Positions 27,958 through 36,178 are shown, numbered from the stretch's first letter. The stretch: 64,000 bases of DNA from Salinigranum rubrum (GCF_002906575.1 NZ_CP026309.1:1612001-1676000); one strand, 5' to 3'. The notes: generated by a model from the letters alone, not told the origin. Translations and numbers: made by a program.

Positions 27958-28884
27958 ATGAGCGTCTCTCGGCATCCGATCGCGCTCAGCATCGAGCGAC
28001 AGGTGGGCAAGTCGACCCGCCTGCTCGCGACGGTGATGGCGCTGCCGCTCATCGACGGCATCTTCCCCGCCCTCGTGCTCGCCGGTGCCCTCACCTACCC
28101 GTTCGGCATCATCGAGACGGGCCTCCTGGTGTTCGGCGGCTCCGCAACCGTCGCCGTGATCCTCGCGGAGATGGACGGCTCCCCGCGCGAAATCGTCCCC
28201 TCGATCCTCGTCTTGGGGCTCGTCTTGATCCCCGTCGCGGCGATGGAGGCCGCGCTCGCACCGACCATCGAGAGCATGCTCGACATGCCGACGTTCCAGC
28301 GCTTCGCGGGCCTCGTCATCGTCGCCGTCGCCGCCAAGACGGCGAGCGCGCGGGTCGGCGAGTACCTCCCGCGTCCGGCGGTGATCATCGGCCTCGGCCT
28401 CGTCGCCAGCTTCCAGCCGGGGGGGCTCGACGTCGCGGTCTCCACCGACCCGGTCCTCATCGCGAAGGCCGCCGCGACGGCCGGCGTCGGCGTCGCGTTC
28501 GCGCTCGCCGTCGCCCTCGCGGGGCCGCAGCTCAGAGGCGCGGTCGACATCGACCGCTTCCGCTTCGGCTCCTCGGTGGCGCTCGGCATGCTCGCGCTCT
28601 CGGTCCTCCAGCTCATGCCGACGGAGGCGCCTGTCGCCCTCGGCGTCCTCGTCGTGACGGCGGTGTTCTCGTTCGACCCCGACGGGTCGTCGACGGGGAG
28701 CGAGGACGACAGCGCGGACGACGATGACCCAGTTGTCGCAGCGTCCGACGACGACCCGGCGCCCGAACCCGCAGCGCCCGCGTCGGACTCGGGCGTTCCG
28801 ACGGTGGCCGACGGCGGCGACGACGCCGACGGCGACGCCTACCGCTACCCCCGGAGCGAGGATTCGCGGCTCCCCTGGCTCTGA
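27958..28884 (+). CDS. DUF5794 family haloarchaeal membrane protein
   Basis: A 308-residue protein with about seven hydrophobic helices between residues 20 and 240 (LPLIDGIFPALVLAGAL, GLLVFGGSATVAVILAEMDG, PSILVLGLVLIPVAAMEAAL, AGLVIVAVAAKTASARVGEYLPRPAVIIGLGLVAS and others), followed by an acidic, disordered tail ending YPRSEDSRLPWL. I recognise this pattern as the haloarchaea-restricted DUF5794 family; no biochemical function is known. The ATG at 27958 follows the intergenic region described above. Confidence 0.75.
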   Translation: MSVSRHPIALSIERQVGKSTRLLATVMALPLIDGIFPALVLAGALTYPFGIIETGLLVFGGSATVAVILAEMDGSPREIVPSILVLGLVLIPVAAMEAALAPTIESMLDMPTFQRFAGLVIVAVAAKTASARVGEYLPRPAVIIGLGLVASFQPGGLDVAVSTDPVLIAKAAATAGVGVAFALAVALAGPQLRGAVDIDRFRFGSSVALGMLALSVLQLMPTEAPVALGVLVVTAVFSFDPDGSSTGSEDDSADDDDPVVAASDDDPAPEPAAPASDSGVPTVADGGDDADGDAYRYPRSEDSRLPWL

Positions 28885-29356
28885 CTCGTTTCTCGGTTCT
28901 TCGTCCGGGCGTTCGGCGTGTGTTCGTGGACGTGGACGTCCTGGCGCTCACGGAGGGAGTGAGAGTCGGTGAGGCTGGCGCGGACGCCGCGGCCGCACAG
29001 CACACGGACGCGACGAGACTACGTCCTCCCCAGCCGATTCGAGCACTCCGGCACTCCGTTCGGTCGTGCACTCGTCTCTCTCGCGTGAGAGCGGGCGATA
29101 TCCGCGGTTTCGCTGCTTCCCACTCGCTTTCACTCGTGAGAACGCGGCAAGCCCGCGTGACGTCACGCGCCACCACATCGGTCGGGGAGGGTGCGGCTGC
29201 GAGAACACCGCGTCCGCGTATCGCGGGGCCTCCCTGCTGGGTATCCTAAATCCGACGACGAACGCCTGCACGCGCACGGAGACGCCTCTCCCCTCCACTC
29301 GTCGGCACGAACGGGACGAACTCCTATTACCGATCCGACCCACTCCTCCACGGAGT
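28885..29356. other. gene-free intergenic region
   Basis: About 470 nt with no credible gene. Several short inverted words (for instance CTCTCGCGTGAGAG near 29080-29093) are present. Frames here are shadows of skewed GC composition. A TATA-like CCTATTACCG near 29323-29332 serves the next gene at 29357. Confidence 0.45.
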
Positions 29357-29749
29357 ATGCCCCGATTCACCGTCTCGACCGACGCTCGCCTGTCCGTCGT
29401 CGACATCACCGACAGCGTCCGCGACGTCGTCGCCGACGACCCTTCCGGGGCGGGCGAGCGAGTCTGCACCGTCTTCGTCGAACACACTACGGCCGGCGTC
29501 GTCGTCAACGAGGCCGAGTCGCGCCTGCTCGGCGACATGGAGGCGTACCTGTCTCAGGTCGTTCCCGACGAGCAGTGGGACCACGACGAAATCGACGGCA
29601 ACGCGGACGCGCACCTCCGGACGCTCCTCTTGGGAAACAGCGTCCAGGTCCCCGTGGTCGACGGCGAACTCGCCCTCGGAACGTGGCAGTCGGTGCTGCT
29701 CGTCGAGTGCGACGGACCGCGCCAGCGGACGGTGCGCGTCGTCGTCTGA
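29357..29749 (+). CDS. YjbQ family (UPF0047) protein
   Basis: A 130-residue YjbQ protein starting at ATG 29357, leaderless judging by the AT box 27-30 nt upstream. The conserved motifs are VCTVFVEHTTAGVVVNEAESRLLGDM and DEIDGNADAHLRTLLLGNSVQVPVVDGELALGTWQSVLLVECDGPRQRTVRV; the His, Asn and GTWQ residues form the family's pocket. Some homologues show weak thiamine-phosphate synthase activity, but the cellular role is unclear. Length is usual for the family. Confidence 0.9.
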   Translation: MPRFTVSTDARLSVVDITDSVRDVVADDPSGAGERVCTVFVEHTTAGVVVNEAESRLLGDMEAYLSQVVPDEQWDHDEIDGNADAHLRTLLLGNSVQVPVVDGELALGTWQSVLLVECDGPRQRTVRVVV

Positions 29750-29838
29750 CCCGCGTCCTCGACGGACTCGCTCGACAACGCGCCAGCGCGACTGTGCCGA
29801 TGACGAATCCTTACGTGCCTCGCTCTCCACCCTGGCGT

Positions 29839-30063
29839 ATGAGCAACCGCGTCGTGCAGGGCCGGATGGTAACGCCCGACAAACTCGCCGAACTCATCGA
29901 GGGCTCCCGACCGATGGAGACCGACGCCATCGAGGACGCCGACCGCGACTGTCCCGACTGCGGCGGCAACGTCATCTCGGTGGGCTACATGCCCTCCGTG
30001 ACCGAGTTCGTCACGGGGTACAAGTGCCAAGAGTGCGACTGGAAGGAGACCGACCGCGAGTAG
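29839..30063 (+). CDS. DUF5795 small zinc-ribbon-like protein
   Basis: A 74-residue protein beginning MSNRVVQGRMVTPDKLAEL at ATG 29839. Two CxxC pairs (DCPDCGG and YKCQECDW) are 20-30 residues apart and should bind one zinc ion. The sequence matches the pattern of the haloarchaeal DUF5795 family, abundant but uncharacterised. The tRNA-Trp gene starts 46 nt downstream on the same strand. Confidence 0.8.
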   Translation: MSNRVVQGRMVTPDKLAELIEGSRPMETDAIEDADRDCPDCGGNVISVGYMPSVTEFVTGYKCQECDWKETDRE

Positions 30064-30078
30064 GCGAATCGAAAGCCC

Positions 30079-30086
30079 TTTTAATC
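30079..30086 (+). promoter_or_regulatory. promoter of tRNA-Trp
   Basis: TTTTAATC lies about 26-31 nt upstream of the first tRNA base at 30110, as expected for an archaeal TATA element. Confidence 0.45.
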
Positions 30087-30109
30087 GAATCGCCAAACGA
30101 GAGAGTGCA

Positions 30110-30286
30110 GGGGTCGTGGCCAAGCCCGGCATGGCGACTGACTCCAGAGGCTACCGCCCGGTGACGACACTCCAGACTGATATACCGAGCGACCGACTGA
30201 TCATCGGTCGTGTTGACGACCCTCTGGAGAACCGAGGCGCGACCGGAGATATCAGTCGATCGGGGGTTCAAATCCCTCCGACCCCA
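30110..30286 (+). tRNA. tRNA-Trp (CCA anticodon) with a 103-nt intron
   Basis: The acceptor stem GGGGTCG (30110-30116) pairs with CGACCCC (30279-30285), discriminator A at 30286. The anticodon stem ACTGA (30137-30141) pairs with TCAGT (30252-30256), the anticodon CCA is at 30144-30146, and the T arm contains GGGTTCAAATCCC. Helix CUCC (30142-30145)/GGAG (30245-30248) flanked by 3-nt bulges AGA and ATA forms the archaeal bulge-helix-bulge splice site, placing the intron after position 37. CCA is not encoded. The 3' end is also an integration site (see mobile element). A T-rich stretch at 30293-30297 may end transcription. Confidence 0.95.
30148..30250 (+). ncRNA. tRNA-Trp intron with box C/D-like elements
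   Basis: The 103-nt intron carries GTGACGA (box C-like), CTGA motifs and TGATCATC-type C'/D' elements, with a segment resembling the anticodon region (ACTCCAGA). In Haloferax the equivalent intron guides 2'-O-methylation of C34 and U39 of the same tRNA; this one very likely does too, by homology. Confidence 0.75.
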
Positions 30287-30288
30287 CT
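30271..30288 (+). repeat. att copy 1, inside the tRNA-Trp 3' end
   Basis: AATCCCTCCGACCCCACT occupies the T-arm/acceptor 3' side and two bases beyond. Identical 18-nt copies occur at 32258 and 32397, bracketing the integrase gene. Confidence 0.75.
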
Positions 30289-30477
30289 ATCACTTTTCAC
30301 GCTCCCTCAGGACCCCGAATCGCAATACTGCTCTTGATTCAGGGGCTTCCTCCACTTGATTCGACAACACCCGATGAGGGGTCGGCCCCGGAGCCGTGCA
30401 GGGGATACCAGCAGTGTGGGAGTTGAACCCCGAGAGTGATATATCGCTCCCTGAAATCAAGCAGACAATCAACCCGC

Positions 30478-31053
30478 TCAGTCGGTGTCCTCTTTATCAT
30501 GACGCCCCTCAAACACCATCTCCTCAGACGTGTGGTCAACGAAAACGTGGTCTGGAGTCGGTCCCGTGTACGAGATTGTAACCGTGTATCTCAGCAGTGT
30601 TTCCTCAAGTGTGCATGGTCGCTCCAGCGTTGGGGGATGATAATTGTCGAAAACGACCACTGACAAGCCATCAGATTGCGGATTGAAATACACCTGCTCA
30701 AGTTCAGTTGAACGACAAGACCGCCCACCACTTGGGAATTCCCCCTGAATTCGGATTGTATCGTCGTCGGTGAAGTTGACAGACGCGGAATGATTGAGCG
30801 TCGGTGGAAGCGGACCGTCAGCCCCACCGATAGATACAGAGAAATTCACGCTAGTAACATTGAATACGGATTGATTGGCCGTATCCTGCCGTGAGTTCGT
30901 TTCAGTTGAACTGGCTCCTCCGGGTGTGTTCTGTTCACTTATTGGAGTCTCAGATGAGACTAACTGCTCCCGTGTTGGGGGTTCGTTCGGACTCATTCCG
31001 CAACCAGCGACCAATGTAAGGACGACACAGAAGACTAACAACCGTTTAGTCAT
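30478..31053 (-). CDS. lipoprotein of unknown function on the element
   Basis: A 191-residue exported lipoprotein: basic MTKR, hydrophobic LLVFCVVLTLVAGC with the lipobox cysteine at about residue 18, and a Ser/Thr/Asn-rich linker (about 25-65). The rest is a beta-rich domain with a possible disulphide (SCRSTE and RPCTLEE). It is AT-rich compared with its genomic neighbours, fitting transfer with the integrase. TATA-like CTTTATTCG lies about 27 nt upstream of ATG 31053. No family is recognised. Confidence 0.7.
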   Translation of the reverse strand: MTKRLLVFCVVLTLVAGCGMSPNEPPTREQLVSSETPISEQNTPGGASSTETNSRQDTANQSVFNVTSVNFSVSIGGADGPLPPTLNHSASVNFTDDDTIRIQGEFPSGGRSCRSTELEQVYFNPQSDGLSVVVFDNYHPPTLERPCTLEETLLRYTVTISYTGPTPDHVFVDHTSEEMVFEGRHDKEDTD

Positions 31054-31142
31054 GTAGATGTCAAATCACACTAACGAATAAAGTCTTCCGACGAGTTGGG
31101 TATCCTAATAAAGAAGGCTAAGTTCTATATAAATATAGAACC

Positions 31143-32159
31143 TTACAGCAGGTCGAAGAACCTGTCTCGTCGCTTCCGCTTCTCCTCCTCTTTTGCCGCG
31201 TCGTAGTGCGCGTCCAGAACGTCTACGCCGACGTTCGCTCGTTCCGCGAGGTGTTCCTTTGGATAGTTCTGATTCAGCGCGTAGGTGATGGCCGCTCGGC
31301 GGAGCGGGTGTGGACTCACGGACGATGGACAGCCGGACGCTTCCCGCTTCTTTACGGCCCACTCGCACGTCGCCTGTTCTTTGTCGTGCGGACACTCACC
31401 AGCGTAGATACACGGACGAGTGACCGCGTAGAGGTTCTTCCGGTACGTGTTCGCCGTGACTCGCTGTTGGTAGGTGGTGAATAGCGGTCGTCGGTCGTCG
31501 GCGTCTTCCAGTATATCTACGCGCTTGTGGCCGATGTAGTCGTTCAGTACCGATTGCGTCTCGTCGTCAATTCGGACCTGACGTTGACCGTCGAGTTTGT
31601 TCTTGAGCGGAGTCCCGGTATCCGGTCGGTGTACCACGTTGATGAGTCCCTGCTCTCGGTCGTAATCTTCGAGGTCGAGCGCGAGAACGGTCCCGATTCG
31701 GAATCCGGTGTGCCAGATGAGTTGCGTGATGGCGTGTAGCCGAGTCGCGTACTCGAACTTGCGAAGGAAGTCGAGAACCGCTTTCATCTCGTCCTCCTCG
31801 ATTACAGTGTCGGATACCATCTTCGGGTGGTTCTTTGGCGGCACGTCGATTTTGTCCGCCAGCCCCCCCTCGACTATTCCGCCCTGCTCGCACCACCGGA
31901 TGAACACCCGAAGGGCGCTCAGATTGTTCCGAAGCGTGGCGTACGCGATTTCCTCGGACTTACGCTCCAACTTGAACTGCTTGATGTGGTAGGGCGTGAT
32001 TTGCTCCGTATACTGGACGCCTTCATTCTCGCAGAACTCGATGAACTGCTTAAGCGGGTAGCGGTAGTTCCGCCACGTCGATTCTGACACCATCCCTTTT
32101 CGGTCAGTGAGGAAGTCTTCGACCGCCCGTTCGACACTCAGCTTTGGTATATCGGACAT
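31143..32159 (-). CDS. tyrosine recombinase/integrase
   Basis: A 338-residue phage-type integrase. An N-terminal SAM-like core-binding domain (residues 5-95: SVERAVEDFLTDRKGMVSESTWRNYRYPLKQFIEFC) precedes the catalytic domain. Catalytic residues are visible: Arg154 in HTGFRIGTVLALDLEDYD, His284 and Arg287 in HPLRRAAITY, and nucleophile Tyr319 in DAHYDAA. An extra Cys-rich insert (ECPHDKEQATCEW, about 255-268) could bind zinc and is often found in haloarchaeal integrases. It is presumably the enzyme that used the tRNA-Trp 3' end as target. Confidence 0.9.
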   Translation of the reverse strand: MSDIPKLSVERAVEDFLTDRKGMVSESTWRNYRYPLKQFIEFCENEGVQYTEQITPYHIKQFKLERKSEEIAYATLRNNLSALRVFIRWCEQGGIVEGGLADKIDVPPKNHPKMVSDTVIEEDEMKAVLDFLRKFEYATRLHAITQLIWHTGFRIGTVLALDLEDYDREQGLINVVHRPDTGTPLKNKLDGQRQVRIDDETQSVLNDYIGHKRVDILEDADDRRPLFTTYQQRVTANTYRKNLYAVTRPCIYAGECPHDKEQATCEWAVKKREASGCPSSVSPHPLRRAAITYALNQNYPKEHLAERANVGVDVLDAHYDAAKEEEKRKRRDRFFDLL

Positions 32160-32247
32160 GACTTTGGTCTGTTGTTGAGTATCACAGACGGACGGGTCCG
32201 GAGGCCGTGCAGTAGTTCGGTTTGCGGTCCGCGAGCGGAGCGAGCGG

Positions 32248-32275
32248 CGGGGGTGATAATCCCTCCGACCCCACT
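32248..32275 (+). repeat. att copy 2
   Basis: This 28-nt stretch equals the tRNA-Trp 3' sequence from 30261 except for three adjacent bases in the T loop (TCA replaced by GAT); its last 18 nt are identical to the copy in the tRNA. Confidence 0.75.
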
Positions 32276-32350
32276 TCTCTCGGAACTCACCTCCGAGCGA
32301 GCGCTCCGTCGCTCGCGGACCGCGTGAGTTCCATGTGACGTTGACGAGGA

Positions 32351-32362
32351 GGATTTGAACCC
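32351..32362 (-). repeat. inverted T-arm-like sequence
   Basis: GGATTTGAACCC is the exact reverse complement of the tRNA-Trp T-arm segment GGGTTCAAATCC (30264-30275). The adjoining bases differ, so it could be the 3' end of another tRNA picked up by an element. Confidence 0.45.
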
Positions 32363-32396
32363 AGAGGACGAGCGAAGCGAGGTCCTCGTGGTTCAG

Positions 32397-32414
32397 AATC
32401 CCTCCGACCCCACT
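32397..32414 (+). repeat. att copy 3
   Basis: A third exact copy of AATCCCTCCGACCCCACT, preceded by GGTTCA as in the tRNA. It marks a further, probably older, integration end. Confidence 0.75.
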
Positions 32415-32652
32415 TCGCGCTCAATTTTCCCAGAACGGACAGTATAATGCTCCTACTGCCAGTTTCCGTCGAGACCCAGCAGATTTCATCGGGAGACATG
32501 AACCCCTAAGGGATTCAAGTCTCAGCTGGAGTCTTGTTGAGAACGGGGCGGCATGTTCTCGCCCTGCTCGGCACTAACAATCAGATTCCGAACAGGAGTT
32601 GAAGAGGTGGGTTAATTGGATCTCAGATATGTATGGATGCCGAGCAAATACC

Positions 32653-33135
32653 ATGGCGCCTGTTCAGACTCTACTGACGGTTGGCGGATTAGGGCTGGAC
32701 GTTATCGGTGCGGCGATTATCGCTCTTCCCGACATTCCGAGAGCGAACTTAGTTCTCTGGTCTGCACGTGTCAGGCGGGGGTTGAGCGACATGGAAAGTA
32801 ACGGACTGAGAGAAGGAGAGACGGGTTACAGCGAAATCAAAGATGAGTTGGAGAATATTTATCGACTGGACTTTCCCGATGAGGTGTGGGCCGTGAGAGT
32901 AGGCTTCTACACCATGTCACGATACGGATTCGAGTCAGTTTACTTGTTTGTGGACCCCGAGGATGAAGATGAACAGAAGGCGCTCGGCAAGGAGTTAGGA
33001 CTGCCAGTCGATTATAGGGTCGCCCGCGAGACGATTCAACAAAAGATAGACACGTGGCAGGCTGGCGTGAGAGGATTCGGCTTCTTATTGCTTGCCACCG
33101 GGTTTCTTCTTCAGATAGTGGGCAACCTCATCTAA
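32653..33135 (+). CDS. hypothetical membrane protein next to the element
   Basis: About 160 residues from ATG 32653 (alternatives: ATG 32629 or TTG 32599). A TATA-like AGATATGTA about 25 nt upstream favours 32653. One hydrophobic helix near the N terminus (VQTLLTVGGLGLDVIGAAIIAL) and one at the C terminus (RGFGFLLLATGFLLQIVGNLI) flank a soluble, charged middle with a YSEIKDELENIYRLDFPDEVWAVRV segment. AT-rich codons suggest acquired DNA. No family recognised; similar small proteins occur beside archaeal integrated elements. Confidence 0.6.
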   Translation: MAPVQTLLTVGGLGLDVIGAAIIALPDIPRANLVLWSARVRRGLSDMESNGLREGETGYSEIKDELENIYRLDFPDEVWAVRVGFYTMSRYGFESVYLFVDPEDEDEQKALGKELGLPVDYRVARETIQQKIDTWQAGVRGFGFLLLATGFLLQIVGNLI

Positions 33136-33140
33136 CCGTT

Positions 33141-33309
33141 TCATAACAAGTCGAGGTACTCCTTCCTACCCTGCCGTTCCTGATCCTTCTTCGGAGCGTC
33201 GTAGTGCTTGTTCAGCGGCTCGACTGATACATCCACCCGTTCGGATATCGTCTCCGTCGGTCATCCATTGATCGATGAGGTACGTAATCGGGCCGCGCCG
33301 AACCGAGCG
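33141..33309 (-). pseudogene. decayed integrase C terminus
   Basis: Read on the minus strand, RRGPITYLIDQ, then after a frame change near 33245, ERVDVSVEPLNKHYDAPKKDQERQGRKEYLDLL followed by TGA. This aligns along its whole length with the end of the intact integrase (RRAAITYALNQ...ERANVGVDVLDAHYDAAKEEEKRKRRDRFFDLL). The HxxR histidine is lost and the rest of the gene is absent. It marks the end of an older insertion. Confidence 0.75.
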
Positions 33310-33457
33310 AACCTTGTCAGGCACACTGTCTAGTGATACGGCCCGAGACCGTGGTGAACAACGGTTCTCGTCCGTACTCGCTCGTCGCTCTCTCATGCTT
33401 CTCCTCGTTCGCCCCCGGTCACCCCGCGTTCGTCACGAACGAACATTCACTCTCGCG

Positions 33458-33469
33458 TGATTTATATCG
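33458..33469 (+). promoter_or_regulatory. promoter of the beta-helix lipoprotein gene
   Basis: GTGATTTATATC lies about 25-32 nt upstream of ATG 33492, a good archaeal TATA box for a leaderless message. Confidence 0.5.
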
Positions 33470-33491
33470 CTTCGCCGCCACAACGTAACGT

Positions 33492-34865
33492 ATGACACGT
33501 CCCCGACGGAGCGGACGCCCCTCCTCACCGTGGCGCTCACGTCGGCAGTTCCTCACGGCAACGGGTGCGACCGCCGTCGCGGGGCTGTTGGCCGGGTGTG
33601 GCGGTCGGAGCGGCGACCCAGCGAGCAGCCAGACGCAATCGACGCCGGAGTCGACTCCGACCCCGGAACCGACGCCGACCGAGACGCCGACGCCGGCACC
33701 GACCGGACTCGAAGGTACGTACTTCGTCGACCCCGTCAACGGCGACAACGAGTTCGCCGGCAGCAGCCCCGACACCGCCTTCGCGAGCCTGCAGCCGCTG
33801 ACCACGAACGGCCGGGTCGACCTCGAACCGGGAGACGTCATCAAGCTCCGCGCGACGGCGCCCATCGTCATCGAGGACAACGTCGACTTCTACCTCCAGA
33901 AGGCGACGGCCGAGAACCCCATCGTCATCGAGCCGTACGGCGACGGCCGGCCGGTCCTCGACGCGAACGGGGTCGAGGGCTCCGCGATTCGGCTGGAGGG
34001 CGCGCAGTACATGACGCTCCGCGGCTTCGAGCTAAAAAACGCCGGGAGCGACGGCATCCAGGTCCCCGGTGCGGCGAACGGGAGCCAGCAGGCCATCGGC
34101 TGCGTCTTCGAGGACCTCCTCGTCCACCACTACGGACAGGGAGACAGCACCGAGGGGAACGGTATCGGTTTCTACCGCGACTCGTACGACCACGTCGTCC
34201 GCGACGTCGTCTGCCACCACGGTGCCGTCGACGACAACTCCGACGGGTTCTACATCGGCGGGCAGAACCGCCGGTTCAGCGGCGGCCACCGCTTCGAGCG
34301 CTGCGTCGCGTACCGCAACGCCGACGACGGCTTCGACTTCTTCCGGTGTGACCCCGAGCGCCCGAGTAGCCTCGTCGACTGCGTCGCCTTCGGTAACGGC
34401 CGCGACGGCGAGGGGGCGACCGGCGACGGCAACGGCTTCAAGATGGGCGGCGGGTGGCGCACCGGCGGCAACCACGTCGTCCGCGCCCGGTCGTTCGGCA
34501 ACGATGCCATCGGCTTCGACTGCAACGGCGCGAGCGCCGCGAACACGTTCGACAACTGCACCGCCTACGACAACGGCACGTACGGCTTCGAGTTCACCGG
34601 CGACACCGACCCGGACCACGTCGTCCGCAACTGCATCGCGTTCGAGAACAGCGACGGGCCGGCGAACCTCCTCTACAACGCCCAGTCGGAGGCCAACACC
34701 TGGAACCTCGAAATCGACGACCCGGACTTCGCCAGCGTCGTCAGGGACGAGGAGGCGTTCCTCCACCTCACCGCGGACTCCCCGTGCATCGACGCTGGCG
34801 TCGACGTCGGCGTGTCGTACGTCGGCGCGGCGCCGGACCTCGGCGCGTTCGAGTTCCAGACCTGA
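33492..34865 (+). CDS. Tat-exported beta-helix lipoprotein
   Basis: A 457-residue secreted protein. The signal is a Tat motif with lipobox: RSRRQFLTATGATAVAGLLAGCGG, cysteine at about residue 36. A Thr/Pro-rich linker (PEPTPTETPTPAPT) follows. The body is a right-handed parallel beta-helix: an opening YFVDPVNGDNEFAGSSPDTAFASLQ and coils such as YMTLRGFELKNAGSDGIQV, NSDGFYIGGQNR and NTFDNCTAYDNGTYGFEF, ending DAGVDV...APDLGAFEFQT. This matches pectate-lyase-like (PL9-type) surface proteins; substrate unknown, probably an extracellular polysaccharide. Confidence 0.85.
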   Translation: MTRPRRSGRPSSPWRSRRQFLTATGATAVAGLLAGCGGRSGDPASSQTQSTPESTPTPEPTPTETPTPAPTGLEGTYFVDPVNGDNEFAGSSPDTAFASLQPLTTNGRVDLEPGDVIKLRATAPIVIEDNVDFYLQKATAENPIVIEPYGDGRPVLDANGVEGSAIRLEGAQYMTLRGFELKNAGSDGIQVPGAANGSQQAIGCVFEDLLVHHYGQGDSTEGNGIGFYRDSYDHVVRDVVCHHGAVDDNSDGFYIGGQNRRFSGGHRFERCVAYRNADDGFDFFRCDPERPSSLVDCVAFGNGRDGEGATGDGNGFKMGGGWRTGGNHVVRARSFGNDAIGFDCNGASAANTFDNCTAYDNGTYGFEFTGDTDPDHVVRNCIAFENSDGPANLLYNAQSEANTWNLEIDDPDFASVVRDEEAFLHLTADSPCIDAGVDVGVSYVGAAPDLGAFEFQT

Positions 34866-34909
34866 ACGCCGTCTTCAGCCGTCGGTCGGCGGCGGCCGAC
34901 AGTCGGTCG

Positions 34910-35701
34910 TCAGTCGGACTCGGCCTCCGCCGGTTCGGCGCCGCTCCCGAACTCGACTGTCGTCCCGTCGTGTCGACAGACCTCCAGCGCGTGCTTCGCC
35001 GCGAAGCCCGCGTCGTGGGCGTTCGTCCCGGCGCCGACGCCGACTTTCAGTTCGACACCGACGCTCTCTTCGACGTGGGCGATGGCGTCGTGGTACTGCG
35101 TCGCAGAGAGCGCCGGACAGACCGCGATGATGTTGTCGCCGCCGACGAAAAAGGAAAGCGCGTCGTGTTCCTCGCGCATGTAGCGCATCACGGCGGCGTA
35201 CCCCTGCTCGATCTGGATGAACGAGTCGAACTCGTTGAGCTGGTCGGTGTACTTGCCGGTGGCGTCGTTGACGTCGAAGTGGGCGATGTGGACGTCCGTC
35301 TCCGTTCGGTGCTCGTCGGAGAGGGGTGTCCCTCGCAGCACCTGTCGACGGGTGCTGTCCTGGGCGCTACCGACCTGCTGGAGCCTCTCGGTCGCGTGTT
35401 CGAGCGCGACGGCGGGCCGTTCGTCGACGCCGATGCCGAGGCTCACCGTCACCGGGTAGCGGTTGCCGATCGACTCCTGGAGGAGGGCGTGGTCCTCCCC
35501 GTCCAGGCCGTTCGTGACCGCGACCATGTTGTCGAACCGGGTGAAGAAGACGTAGCCGTCCCGCGCTCCGATGAAGTTCGCGAGGTCGGCGAAGAGCCGC
35601 GACTGCATGGTCTGGAGGTCCATCTCACGGCGCGGTTCGGGGGTGACCGTCCACGGCCCGTAGTTGTCGATCTGGACGAGAGTGAGCTGCGTGTTCGTCA
35701 C
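34910..35701 (-). CDS. gch3: GTP cyclohydrolase III (IIa)
   Basis: A 263-residue archaeal GTP cyclohydrolase, which makes 2-amino-5-formylamino-6-ribosylamino-4-pyrimidinone phosphate from GTP, the first step to riboflavin and F420. The N terminus TLVQIDNYGPWTVTPEPRREMDLQTMQSRLFADLANFI and the repeated GGDEF-like halves are characteristic: GYVFFTRFDNMVAVTNG and ALSFFVGGDNIIAVCPAL, each followed by a PVTVSLGIGV or ELKVGVGAG strand. Length matches the family. It is convergent with the lipoprotein gene. Confidence 0.93.
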   Translation of the reverse strand: MTNTQLTLVQIDNYGPWTVTPEPRREMDLQTMQSRLFADLANFIGARDGYVFFTRFDNMVAVTNGLDGEDHALLQESIGNRYPVTVSLGIGVDERPAVALEHATERLQQVGSAQDSTRRQVLRGTPLSDEHRTETDVHIAHFDVNDATGKYTDQLNEFDSFIQIEQGYAAVMRYMREEHDALSFFVGGDNIIAVCPALSATQYHDAIAHVEESVGVELKVGVGAGTNAHDAGFAAKHALEVCRHDGTTVEFGSGAEPAEAESD

Positions 35702-35772
35702 ACTCGGGGTGTAGGAGGGGGAGAATATCCCTCCTTTGGTTCACCGCCCCACGGATCGACGGTTCAGCCGAC

Positions 35773-36060
35773 TCACCGACTCGCCGTCGTCCCCCACCCG
35801 CCGCCGACCCGTGACCGGACGGCCGTGATGCCGACGAGGAGCGCGAGCCACGTGACGAGCCAGACGAACGCCCAGACGAACACGATAGCCGTCGTCGACA
35901 GCAGCGGAAGGACGCTCACGACGGCGACCACGACCGAGTAGCCGACGGCGAGCGCGACGACGGCCACCGCCAGGCTCACCACCCCACAGGTCGCCTGTCC
36001 GAACCGTCCCACCGGCGTCCACCCCTCGACCGGACAGCGTCTCTGTTTCCCCCAGTTCAT
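35773..36060 (-). CDS. small membrane protein, unknown
   Basis: A 95-residue protein from ATG 36060 (an in-frame ATG at 36084 would add eight residues). The N-terminal WGKQRRCPVEGWTPVGRFG is followed by two hydrophobic helices (about 26-52 and 56-83). No family recognised. It diverges from the HAD hydrolase gene. Confidence 0.55.
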   Translation of the reverse strand: MNWGKQRRCPVEGWTPVGRFGQATCGVVSLAVAVVALAVGYSVVVAVVSVLPLLSTTAIVFVWAFVWLVTWLALLVGITAVRSRVGGGWGTTASR

Positions 36061-36178
36061 GAGCAATGGTAACACGCCACTCAACTTAACGATTCCTCAC
36101 GTCGCGGGGCGAACCATCCAGAAGCGATTCGGGTGGAGAGCCGACAGCCTGAACTCCCCTGCCTCCTCCGGTGCAGAT

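Larger units (their letters stand above)
30271..32414. mobile_element. small integrative element(s) in the tRNA-Trp 3' end
   Basis: Three direct copies of the tRNA 3' terminus (30271, 32258, 32397) frame a 2.0-kb segment with a tyrosine recombinase and a lipoprotein gene, plus a 139-nt segment without genes. Base composition is clearly more AT-rich than the surroundings (30290-31140 especially). This is the usual result of site-specific integration that restores the tRNA. Replication or transfer genes are missing, so it is a minimal or reduced element. A decayed second integrase follows at 33141. Confidence 0.7.
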
